Position numbers and translations under genes: made by a program. The notes beneath the pieces are model-generated. The model was not told the DNA's origin, did not search any database, and saw only the letters and a list, made by a program, of their open reading frames with translations. Shown here piece by piece: positions 37,354 to 49,200 of a stretch of 64,000 nt of DNA. Numbering within the stretch: position 1 is the first letter of the stretch; every line of letters begins with the position of its first letter. The stretch is from Anagrus nilaparvatae (Eukaryota; Arthropoda; Insecta; Hymenoptera; Mymaridae): NCBI GenBank assembly GCA_022575985.1, contig JAKSXM010000014.1, forward strand, positions 29,078,001 through 29,142,000, read 5' to 3'.

Positions 37354-39531
37354 ATGTCGCGAGAATGGCTACGTTCTATCATAGATAGAAGACAAGAAGC
37401 TTTAAAAAATTTTTCTTATTTGGACAACGAAACAGTGCCTTTGGTAAGATTTTTATTTATTTATTAATTTATGCTCCAAAAAATAATCTCTGACAACTAA
37501 AATGTTGAATCATTTTTTAGTATTTCGTAATAAAGTAGTGATAATTCGTGTAAGCTTTTATTATTATTTGTTTTTATTGTGATTTATGCCTCTATGAGTC
37601 ATTAAATTTGTTAATTAAATTATTAGCTTTTTAAAGAAATTTATAAAAAACCACGAACAAAACATAATAATAAGTATTTTATTTATTGTTTTTGTTTTTT
37701 TTATTCTGTGTTTATGTGGATAATTTATCGTTGAGTTTCGTTAATGTTCGGGAAATATCGTTTTACTGATAAGAAAGGCGCGACAATTTTAGAGTTTTTT
37801 GTATGAGGAATTTTTATCTTCAAGGGTTTCCCCATATATGTTTATTACTTTATAACTTTTTTTTGTCTTCAAATATTTTTAGGTAAATATTTCTAGTAGA
37901 TTTAGTCTCTTTTTTCCTTTTCTTGTTTACCTATACTGCTTTTTAGTTCAAATTATTTTTAGTATAAAAATGCCTCAAACTAATATAAGAACTTTATCTG
38001 CTGTTTACAGAGTAAATTTGACTCTAAAAATTATTTTTTATGCAAAAAATAAAAAAATTTTGTTTATTTCTAATTACAGAATCCAGCAACGTTACTTAAA
38101 TTAAATGTGCTAAAACCATCGACAGCTATTATTGTTACTGGTTACATACCAATCGAAGCTATAAGGTTTGTTTAATTACATTAATTTAATTAGATTTATT
38201 ATTAAATCATTACTTTTTCTGCTTTATTTATCACATTCTGAAGGTTAAACTCATTTTATCAAAATTAGATTATCTGAAGATGTCAATAATAATTTTGAAT
38301 TTTAAAATTTTATTAAAAAACAATAGAAATTTTTCGTTACCATGGAAACAATTTAATTTATTTTATTTAGTTAGAAAAGTAAAAAATTTTTTAGTTTAGA
38401 ACATTTCATTGATTAAAAAACATCTTTTTGGTTTTATAAAATTGATTTTTTTTCAAAATTTTTTTTGAAATTCAAGATTTTCAGTAAATTTAAAATGCAA
38501 AACATCTGGAAATATAGCACTACATTTTAATCCACGTCTTGATCGCGGTTACGTTGTAAGAAATACAAAAGTTGGAGGATGTTGGGAAAACGAAGAAACA
38601 TGTTCACCGATTGGTTCAAGAGGCTACATATTCAAAAGGAATTCTTATTTTCATTTAACAATATTTTGTACACAAAATGAATTTCAAATTGCTGTTGATG
38701 GAGAACATTTTTGTGCATTTTCATATAGATTACCATTAGAAGATATTATTGGCCTTGAAATTAATGATGATGTTGAAGAAGTTAGAGTTAGACAAACTAC
38801 GTTATCTATTTATCCAGATCCAGAAATTTGCAAGCCTACAAGAATATTAGAGTTGCATGCCGATGAACCACTTAAAAAAAATTTGGTAATTTTTTATATG
38901 CTTTAAAATTTTTTACAAAGAATGTATAGATTAATAATTTTTTTTTTGGAACTAGGAATTACCAGCAATAATTGAATTAAAAAAAGGGTTCAATGAAGGA
39001 ACAAATCTACTAATCAAAGGCAGACTTAAACTCTTACCTCACTCGTAAGTTTAAAGTTATTTATTTTTTTGTTAAAAATTTCAACTAATGACTAATAATT
39101 TTTTTTTGAAACCAGATTTTTCATTAATCTTCAAAAAGGCCAAACAATCTATCCACATCCAGAAATATCATTACACATAAATCCTCGTTTTCATTATGGT
39201 AATTTTCCTCCATTCGTTGTATTAAACTGTTGGCAAAATGGTAAATGGGACAAAGAAGAAAGACATGAAGGGCAACTTTCATGGGCACCAGGACGTGATT
39301 TTAGTCTTTCGTAAGTATAAAAATTAAAGAATAAAAAAAATTATATTTTTCTAATCAATAATTACTTATCACAGGATCAAGTGTGAAACAACCTGTTATT
39401 CGATATGGTTAAACAAAAATTTAATATGTCAATATCAATTTAAAATGGAGCCAACAATAGTTGATACTATTCGTATAGCTGGTGATTTGGTTTTATATGA
39501 ACTTTTAATATCGTATTCAAGTAAAACTTAA
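37354..39531 (+). CDS. Tandem-repeat galectin
   Basis: Beta-galactoside-binding lectin with two carbohydrate-recognition domains and no signal peptide, as usual for galectins. Coding exons 37354-37443, 38080-38165, 38477-38885, 38956-39044, 39116-39310 and 39375-39531 join in phase to 341 residues. Domain 1 shows FSVNLKC, HFNPR, VVRNT and the GCWENEE block, matching the H-x-N-P-R ... V-x-N ... W-x-x-E sugar site. Domain 2 shows FFINLQKG, HINPRF, VVLNCW and KWDKEERHEG. Both domains thus retain the main ligand residues. The acceptor of exon 3 was chosen at 38476 rather than at the better-looking cag a few bases downstream, because only this frame gives FSVNLKC and an open domain. It sits 2.2 kb downstream of GlyP on the same strand with no sign of a link. 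Confidence 0.93.
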
Positions 39532-40940
39532 AAAAAAATATATATTTTTCAAAATTCAAAAATTTTTTCTATTTGTAAATATTGCGTTTAACAAATTAAA
39601 AAAAAAAATCTCAGGAAACAACACGAGTAAATTTATAAGTTACTAAATTTTCTTTATTTTTTTTTTAAAGATATAAATGTTAAAAAGTAATTAAAAAAAA
39701 AAAAAAAAAAACGCATGTGAATAAGTAAAATGTTAAAAAAAAATTGTTATGAAAAACACAAGTTTATTATGTGATGTATATACAAATTTAGCAAGATTTT
39801 TTTCCCAAAAAAATTGTCATAATCCATATTTTTTTTTAATTCATTCAAGTCAAGTAATAATCAAGTCTTTTATAATAAATCTTCATTTTTAGATGAAGTA
39901 CATTTTGTATATTTTTTTAAATAATTTTTATAAATGACAATTTTTTAAGAAAAAAAATTTTGTTAAATTTGTATTTTATTTGTAAAAAAAAGTGAATGGG
40001 GTGTTTTAAGTGAGTTGCTGGGAAAAAAAATAAGAGTATTTCAAGTCATGTTATAAATATATAAATAAATTTATAATGATATATATAAATAATTTTATAA
40101 TAAAATTTTTTTTAATTTTATAAATTAAATTTAGTTTTTTTCTAATTTAAATTTAGACAAATAATTGCTTTTTTTATAAAAAAATTTAACTTTAGGTAAT
40201 AATTTTGTGAAGTCAATAATGGCAATAGTTTATAGTAATAATAAGATGATAAATGTATAGGTGGGATCACTTAAGGGGCCAAAGGTCCCTGGCATTGCAT
40301 TCTATTCCCATTGCAATTTGTTCATCAGGCAATCGCGCCAATTTTTAGCTTTGGTTTAAAAAATTTTTTTAAAAAATTTATTAAATTTATTACCAATTTT
40401 TATACCTGGTTTCTAAAGAACCAACGGCGCAAAAAATCGCCACAATTTCCTATATTCAAAACGTGACCTTTGGCTTCTTAATTTTCATAAATAACTAAAA
40501 AATTAAAATAATCTTTACGTTACTAGTTTGAAACAAAAAATTAAATTAAGCTATGTAATAATTATGCAAAAAAAATTGTTAATATTTATTAATTATATTT
40601 ATAAATAACTGTAATAATCTTCCTTTGTAAATATTTAAATTTATTAGAATATTTTAAATTGCAAACAGTTAATTTATATATATTTATAAGTATAAATTAA
40701 TCAAAAATAAAATTATCTTAAAAAATATCCAATTTTGTCTAAAACTTCTTTTTTTAAAAAAAGGCCCCTGGAATGTTGGGTTTTGTTATTTCAAAATTCA
40801 ACCACCAGAGTAATAAAATTTGTTGAAAAAATATCAATCGGAAAATCGGAGTTTGGAGTCGGAGACCGATTCGGAGCAGAGATAACCACGCTTCTGAGAT
40901 AACCTCTTTGGAGCAGGGATCCAGTTGCCCAAAATCCATT
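39532..40940. other. Galectin to F-box gene intergenic region
   Basis: AT-rich. At 40270-40490 a GGGGCCAAAGGTC segment and an inverted GACCTTTGGCTTC segment could be the ends of an old inverted-repeat element. No gene seen. Confidence 0.45.
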
Positions 40941-41230
40941 GACAGCACAAAAAGTTTCTACGTAAACTTAAAAATTGCAAACAGAAACGTTTCTGAAACA
41001 TTTTCGAAACGTATCAGCAACGTTTCTATGTGCACCTTAAAAAACTTTTCAATTTGTTTACTTTTCTAAAATTTTTTCTTATTTTTCTTTTCTAAAATTT
41101 TAAACAAAAAGCATTTTTTGCAAAAAAATCTTGGACAAAATTTTGGAAAAGTAAACAACTTGAAACGTTTTCGTTTACAAGTTTTGGTTTACATAGAAAC
41201 GTTTCAGAAACGTTTCGTGTTGTCTGTGTC
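40941..41230. mobile_element. Inverted-repeat element just upstream of the F-box gene
   Basis: The left end GACAGCACAAAAAGTTTCTA and the right end, reverse complement GACACAGACAACACGAAACG, flank arms that share GAAACGTTTCTGAAAC and GTAAAC. The 290-bp unit ends only 100 bp before the start codon of the F-box gene, so part of its promoter or 5' UTR may be transposon-derived. Confidence 0.72.
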
Positions 41231-41330
41231 TTTTCAACACCTTATAATAGTTTCTGTTGCTCACAGATATTCTGCTATATCAGATTTTTTTCTTTTCAAG
41301 TATTATTTGCAACCAGGATACATACAAAAA

Positions 41331-42961
41331 ATGAATTCTACAGGTATACTTTTATTATATTTTGTACAAATTAATTACTTAGTTTATAAAAAACCTTTTT
41401 TGTATTTTAATAAATATCACTGCTATATTTTTTAGAACCTCAAGAAAAAAAATTAAAATTGGTTACAATTTCAAGTGATAATATTCCAATTAAAAATATA
41501 AACAATTGCCTAAACAATGATTGTTTGATTAATATTTTTGAGTATTTACCTTATTTGGACAGATTAAATATTGAATTTGTCTGCAAAAAATGGTACGACT
41601 TAGGAAGTAAAAGATCTTGGAGTAATACGAAAAATTTAAAGATAAGTAAAAAAATGAGATTCAAGTACAAGTTATTAAATGATTCAAAGAAAATTAGTGA
41701 ATTTGTTACTTGCATCATTAGGAGAAGTGGCTTCTATCTGAATAATATTGTTATAAAAAACAATATTGATATTAATTTTAAGATAATTTTTGCAGAAATA
41801 TTATTAAACTGTCATAATATCAGTAGTTTAAGTTTATATGGATGTTATCATAAGAAAAGGGAAATTTGCACAGAAGAAAATCTTACTTTATTATTTAAAA
41901 ATAATCAAAATTTATCAAGTATATATTTATCAAGTATATTTACAACAGGTAAATGTTTATTAAGTGTAAATCCAAACATAGAAGAATTATCTATTGATTT
42001 TAAAGTATTTGGCAAAGATACTGCTTATCCAGATTTTTCAAAGTTTAAAAATTTAAAAAAATTTCAAGCATCGATTCAAAGTGACCCCAATAAAATAATT
42101 GATGCTCTTAACAAGAAAAATTGTGATAAAATAAATGATTTAACTATATTTATAGCTAATAAACTGTGCCTTGAAAAATTTTCATTATTAATTGCCAAAC
42201 AAAAAGCATTATCAAAGGTTTGTTTTAAATATGGATATGTCGAAGAAAAGTACTTAACAATTTTACCAGAAACACTTCAACACTTAGAAATGGAAGCTGA
42301 TGAAAATGTACTTTCTTGCCTCCATCGTTTCAAAAATTTGACATGTTTTCATGGCTGGATTAGAGCATTAACAGATAATTATATAAAAAACTTAACTGAG
42401 TGCTTAAATTTAAAAGAAATTAAAATTTATACAAAGTATGATTTTAAATTGACTCCAATGGGTGAAAATTACTTTTCTCAATTTGCAAATATTGAATCAC
42501 TTGCATTAACAAATTTACATACTAAAAGTATAGATTACATACTAAAAATAATAGCAAAATTTCAAAATTTAAAAGAATTAGATATTACAGGTTGCGTATT
42601 TACTGAAGAAGGATCAAATTATATTTCTTTGCTAACGGATTTGAAAATTTTGGACATTTCGTTTACTAAAATTAATAATCAACAATTAATAAATTTAGTT
42701 GATCGGTTGTTAAATTTAAAAAAGCTTTATATTAGAAATTGTAAAAATTTAAATAATGAGGTTTTTCAAAGTATTAAAAATTCTTTAAAATTAAACCGTC
42801 CTGAAAGCGATATTTTAAAATTATATTACAATAACAATAAAACAATTCGTGCTGAAGATATGTATTTAGGAAAAAAATGGATAACATTATCTGCAGGTTC
42901 ACATGAATTAATACGTGATGTTCATACTGGTTATTTTAGTCTTATCCGTACTGGGCACTGA
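41331..42961 (+). CDS. F-box / leucine-rich-repeat protein
   Basis: Probable substrate adaptor of an SCF-type ubiquitin ligase. Coding exons 41331-41343 (MNST plus one base) and 41436-42961 join across a 92-nt intron to 512 residues. Near the N-terminus, CLINIFEYLPYLDRLNIEFVCKKWYDLG has the L-P-x-x-x-L ... V-C-x-x-W pattern of an F-box. The rest has irregular leucine-rich repeats, clearest near the C-terminus (NLKELDITGC, LKILDISFTK, LKKLYIRNC). The protein is rich in Lys, Asn and Ile, reflecting the base composition. The almost intronless structure and poor match to any conserved FBXL suggest a lineage-specific family member. A start at codon GTT-ACA within exon 2 is not needed because the 5' exon supplies an ATG. 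Confidence 0.82.
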
Positions 42962-43196
42962 GCTAATAGAGAGTAAGCTGATTTTACATAATTTTTTTAG
43001 TTTATAAAAGATTATTTTTTTATAAAAGATTTAATAATTTCTTACCTAACATATTCTTATAAGTACTTTGTAAGGATTTTTTCAGCAAGGTATTGAAGAA
43101 TCTGATAAATAATTTAAAAAAAACTAATTTTGTAATTTTTAAAAACTAAATATATTATCATTTTAATTAAAAAAAAAATTTGTTACTTTTTTTAAT

Positions 43197-45529
43197 TTAA
43201 TTATGCCAGTAAGGAATACTATCAATGGGATATGAATCTTTTTTTGTCGGTATATAAAGTAAACCCATGATAATAAATATAATAATAAATAATATAAATG
43301 TAAGTCTATCAATTGCCGCACCTAATAATATCCACTCTAATTCTAAAATTTTATTATAACTTTTTGTTGTTATTCTTGAATTATTATTTAATTGATTTGT
43401 TATGTCAAATGTTGAGGATGAAGTTGATGATAAATCGACTAAATGGCTTTCTAACATTTCTTGTTCGAATGGTGTTTTATGTGATTCGATCTGTTGAGTT
43501 AAAGTACTTAAGTTAAATGTTGTAAAATACTTTTAACGTTTACAAAATTTACCTCATTAATAATGTTGCTGAGACCTAGATATTTACCAATTTTTTTTAA
43601 TAATAATCTTCTTATCGATCTTGGTACAGTAGTGTAACTTGATAGTTTATTAATATTTATAACAAACGTACATATTATCAATGATATTGTTGTTTGATAA
43701 AGACATCCACTGTAAAATTTAACAATTATGGGTAAACTGTCTGATCTTGGTGGAATTTTATGACCAAAATATATCAGATATAAAACTAGGATAAAAAATA
43801 CTGATGCATTAACTATTAACTTCATTTCGCTTTGCGGATGTAACCAGAATGTAATTAAAATAAGAAAAATGATTGCTAAAAATATGAAGAAAAAATACAA
43901 GTTTTAAGTAATTTTAATTTTTTTACTCTTTAAGCAGTCTAAGCTTACGTATTGTTGGTATAAATACAATGTGATAGTAGAGATCCGATGATCTTGATAA
44001 AATAAATTCAAAATCTAATGTTATATAAGTTTCCGGACAACAATCTAATACTTCTTCTCTTCTACTAGCACTTACATTTTTTATTACCCATTCTGTTATG
44101 GCCATGTAACTTTCCAACTAATTTTGAAGAAAAAATATATTTTAACTTTAAATTATCTAGTCACTTGTATAAAATTTTTTGTCACCAAACTTACATCGAT
44201 TCCATTACCAGATAATTTTAAATTAACTTCTGTACCATCGTATGTCCATGAACTTAAACTTAATTTACACGTGTTAGTTTCATATGGCCAATAAGTAAAA
44301 TCTAAATGACAGTAACCATGAAATATTGTTGGCGTTACCCATATTACTTCACCGCTTTCATCAACTATACAATGTCTGTCCCCATAATATTCCATCCCAT
44401 GTGTCGCACTAAAAATATAAAATTTTTGATTTTGTTTCAAATATTTGTGTAACCTCAAGTAAAAAATTTACCTATTTAAGAGATATAAATCTGGTAGCCA
44501 AACTTCATGAGCACCTAATTTTAAAGATTTTAAATTATTATATTCCGATGAATTCCATTTTAATTTATCATCATTCCATATCTAAAATTATTAGTATTTT
44601 TTGTATCTATTATGTATATCAAAGAAAAATAATTTTTTTTAAATTTACCATAATGACCCATAAATTTGCCATCATAACATTTGATCGATCGTCCTGTAAA
44701 AAATTTTTTTTGGTAAAACTGCAAAATACGATGATAAATTCAAAAAAAATCTTTACCACTTCGACAGTATGAACTTCTAGTTTAATTTCAACAGTAGTTG
44801 TATTCCAATGTTGAGTGGGTCTTGAAAATTTATCATATTTTGCTAATAAATTTTGTTTTAAGCGGTCGACCCATGTTTCGTTCCATGATGGTATAAAATC
44901 TACGATTGTTTATTAACGTTCGAATCATGCTGAAAATTGTAAAAAAGGGCTTTGCTATTTTTATAGGCAAAAAAAAATTACCCTTCATATTTTTGTATTT
45001 TTATATAAAAAAAAATTAATATGGGAAACAATTGCTTTGATAAATATAGATATGATTGCATAAGGGCAAAATAAAAAAAAACCGAGTAAATCAGTTAATA
45101 TATTAAAACGAATGATGGGTATACCTTAAGTGAATAAACGTTTTTAAATCTATAGGTCGGCCACTTTAATATTTAAAATTTTAAAAATATATCTACGCAT
45201 AATGTCACGAGATATCTTTAAAACTATTCAAGTTAAGGGCAATTTAAAAAAATTTTTAACAATTAATTTTTTTTTTTCAAGTAATATTTGAAATAATTAA
45301 TTTAAGTTTAATTAAAAATTTACTTTCTTTTTAAAAATTTCAAAATTTAATTCTTATTTTTCAAGTTATAAATTAAGAAAAAAAAAATACTAAAAAAAAA
45401 AGAGAAAAGAAAGAAAATATATAATATACTAACTGTTACTAATCACTTACTTTTATCAATAGTATTATTTGTGTTTAGTGAAGATGCAAATGAAGCTAGA
45501 GCAGATAAAACAAGTACTATTCGAATCAT
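43197..45529 (-). CDS. Divergent nicotinic acetylcholine receptor alpha-type subunit
   Basis: Cys-loop ligand-gated ion channel subunit of the plasma membrane. Coding exons, in transcription order: 45529-45451, 44899-44757, 44693-44649, 44581-44472, 44408-44195, 44117-43949, 43875-43553, 43490-43197; all phases agree and give 458 residues. It starts with a signal peptide (MIRIVLVLSALASFASS). The extracellular domain has ANLWVI, a two-tryptophan block (IWNDDKLKWNSSEY), the 13-residue Cys-loop from C-H-L-D to N-T-C, and a vicinal cysteine pair (DCCPE), the mark of alpha subunits. Transmembrane segments follow, ending with EWILLGAAIDRLTF as M4. Odd points: the Cys-loop has WPYE instead of the usual FPFD, and M2 lacks the canonical GEK start. 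It resembles the fast-evolving insect-specific subunits more than the core ones. Confidence 0.88.
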
Positions 45530-46270
45530 GTCGATTCTCAACTGTTAGTGTATAAAATAGTGCAATTGCATTTTGTTAAATTATATTTTTTTAGTACGTT
45601 GTAGACGTTTTTTTATACGTTATAATTTATTATATGGCTACAAATGTAACTTAATATTATAATTTTATGTCACTATTACTTAATCGACAAAAAATTCAAT
45701 TCAATTTTTAAGGATATAGTTATAGGTATTAACGGATATCGAAATAAAGAAAATTGATATTTAAGTATAAAAATAAGTTTTATTTCATTCAAAAAAATCT
45801 TTATAATCAGCTTATACTTTATCTTAATTAAATATTAATAACAAATGTTTTTTTTAGTAATTTTAATATAAGGAGCAGGCTAAAAAACAAAGTATTTTAA
45901 TTATTATCTTGGATTTACAATACATAAAAAATACTTCAAAATTTAATAATGTAATAACAATAACATAATTATGATTAATGCATGAATTCTTTTGACTATT
46001 TAATAAAGAAATATTATTAGTATATTATAAGGCACTTTTTTAAGAGAAAAAGAAATAAACAATAAATAATTATTAAAAAATGTAATAACACACGATTATA
46101 GTAAAATATCTAATTACATCACTTTTTTTTAGAATGTTTGTGTATGAATTATTGTTAATTAATTAAAAATAAAAATGAAAAGATAATATATATTTTTTTA
46201 AATTAAAAATAATTGTAATAAACATAAAAATTATGAAAATAAAAATTATACAAAAAACAATTAAATTATT
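45530..46270. other. Region between receptor subunit and acidic gene
   Basis: AT-rich; contains the upstream side of the receptor gene and the 3' UTR of the acidic gene (both minus strand). No further gene seen. Confidence 0.5.
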
Positions 46271-49200
46271 TTAATTTCTTTTTTTTTTATCATTTAATGC
46301 TTTGAGCTTTTTTTGATTCATAAGATAAGCAGATATTGGTTGTCTAGGATTACGAGCTAACATTCTTTCTCGAAAATTTAATATAAGGGATGATTTTTTA
46401 GGAACATTTTTTACTTTTTCAACATTAACGACACTGAAATTTGTTGTAGCACCAGTAAAACTTAAAGGAACATAGCCACTATTATCAACTTTCAAATTAA
46501 ACGAATCAGAAATTTTTGGCGAAAACATTGATCTAGATGGTCTTAGTATATCAGATTCATTTTTAGTAACTTTACGTTTTTTTATTGGTCTATCGGGTAT
46601 ATCTGATAAACCACCAAGGAAATCTTCTGATAATCTTTTTGTGCTTTTTGTTGGTGCTAACTTAACTATATTTTCTGATTTTTTATTTTCCATTGAATTT
46701 TTACTAGATCTGTTTTTCTTAGCTATTTTTAATGAAGGAGCATTTAACATCGCTTCCTCTGAATCAGAATTTGACTCGCATTTTCTCTTTTTCATTTCTT
46801 TACTAATTGATGTTGACTTCTTTTTTACAATTGGGAAAACATTATCATTTTTCTCACTAAATGATTTCTTTACTTTTTTTATTTTATGTTTTAGATTTTG
46901 TTTATCTTGATTTTCAATATCACTGCTATCATTTAATTCTTTTTCAAGATTTTTGGGTTTTTTAACATTTTCTTGATTATATTCTGGTTCGCTTAAGCTT
47001 TCATTCAAAAACTCCAATTGAATTTTGTTTTTATTTTTCTTTTTATCAGATTTTCTTGAGACATCTAAAAGGTCAACAATACTTTCATCAATTTTAATTG
47101 TATCTTCTAAAACTGTTCTAGCTTTCTTTTTCTTGGCACCAACCGATGAAGTTGTACTGTCTTCAGTAAATGATATCATATGAGAAACATCTCCAACTTT
47201 TCGTTTTTTTGATTTTTTATCTGAAGGTGGATTTTTACTTAAATCAGTTGAAAATGATAACCTTTTATTTTCATCCTTAACAGAAATGTTATTTTTATTT
47301 TTTAAAATTGATTTTGTTGGACTATCATTTGTTAAATCACTTTTCATAGAATCTAAAACTGGTACTGTATCATTCATTTTTGTTTTTTTCAAATATTTAG
47401 TACCCGGACTATCTTCTCCAGGTACTTTTACAGTTTGGTTTAAAGGAATTAATTTCCATGGTTGCCTATTCTTGAATGCTAAATCAGAATTCTCACTAAG
47501 GTCTTCGTTAACGCTTTTCGATAGACTTGTTGATTTTCTTGATGATTTATTTAAATCTTTACTAAGGCTTAATCTACTAGAATTTTGCTTTGGAGAATTA
47601 ATGTTACTCATACTTTCTGATTTTCTTCTTAAAGAAGATGAATTTTTACTTATTTTGTCGTCATTAATGTTATTAAGAGGAGAATTATTTTTCAAATTTT
47701 TATGTACTTTTGGAGTACTACAGCCTTTGATGTTGGAGACTTTTGAGTCAGACAATTTTATAACAGATGCATCTTTTAAAAAGGCATATGAAGCCTCATT
47801 GTTTGCCGGATACATAAACTCTTCGGAATTGGACACATCTTCAACTTCAAAGTTTTCTGTACTGGTATTTTCAAAATGTATTTTATTTTTTTTCTTCTTA
47901 ATTTTTGATTCATTTTTGCTGTTATTTCTTACATCCTCATTTTCATTATTAATTTCTTCTTTATCTTCACTATTAGCTTCATCTTCGCTAATAGCTTCAT
48001 CCTGACTGTTAACTTCATCTTCGCTGCTAGCTCCATCTTCAATATCAACTTCTTCTTCACTTTTAACTTCATCTTCACTACTTTCTTCATCATCTTCATC
48101 AGTTTTTAACTCTTGACTATCTTCTTCATCATCAATTTCATCAAGTTTTTTGTCTTGAACTTTAACATTTTGTTTATCAGCTGCGGTTTCATCTGAACTT
48201 TTTTCTATATTACTATGATCTTCACTTTGTTCTGAACCTTCACTTTCGCTATTATCTTCTTCACTGTCTTCTTCTTCTTCATCATTATCACTAACAACAA
48301 AATCTTTCAAATCTTCCCCATCATCATCAGAGTCACTGTATTCATTTTCTGATTCTCTACACTCGTCAGCTGGGACATCATCATCAGAATATTTGAGTTC
48401 ATCATCTCCATTTAAATTATATTCTTTCGCAATATCTGCATCAATACTTTGTTCATTATCTGTTTTATTATCATCACTAGTAATGCTTGTGTTACTAATC
48501 AATACAGTTTCTGGATTTTTCTCAAGTTCATATTCTTTATCTGGATCTACATCACTATCCTTGTCTTCATTGGAATCAACTTGAGCCACAGTTGAACTAT
48601 TAAGTTTACTGTTTGATTTTTTTAAAGGACTATCATTTTTAACTGGTGTTTTTACAGCATCTTTTGAAGCATTTAAGGACTTATTAATAGATTTGTTTAA
48701 AGATAGCCTTTTTGATTGACGTTTTGATTTGTTAGGAGAATCAGAATCACTAAAATCTTGCGATTTATTGTTTGTTACATTTAATTTTAAAGTTGATCGA
48801 CTATGTTCACCTTTTTCATCACTTGAATCTTCTTCAATATTACTTGAAGAAGTATTCTGAATTGATTTTTCAACAACTAATGATTTATTTTTTTCATCAT
48901 TTAGTGATGCATCACTTTTACGTTTGCTAACATTCAAAGTATTTTTAACATCTGTACGTTCTTCCGTTGATGATGAATTTAAATTTTCTTCTGGTTCTTT
49001 TGTTTTCTTCAAATTTTTTGGAGTAGTAGATGTTCTTGAAGATTTTAATTTAATAGGACTTTTGCAATTTTCTTGATTTTCAGAAATTGAGGAATCTTTT
49101 TTATCCAAAGATTTTCGAAATGAATTTGAAGTCTTAGATTTTTCAGTACCGCTTTTATTATTACTTGAATTTAAATTATTTTTTAGATTTAATGAATTTA

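Noticed and set aside
38477..38495. Alternative galectin exon 3 start at the cag ending 38484
   Set aside because: It puts the domain out of frame and meets a stop within 20 codons; the aag acceptor at 38476 restores the conserved FSVNLKC and HFNPR sequence.
47286..48005. 239-codon plus-strand open frame, and similar long plus-strand frames at 49701-50081 and 50220-51065
   Set aside because: They are antisense shadows of the acidic low-complexity gene; their Leu/Ser/Phe-rich products arise from Glu/Asp/Lys codons read backwards.
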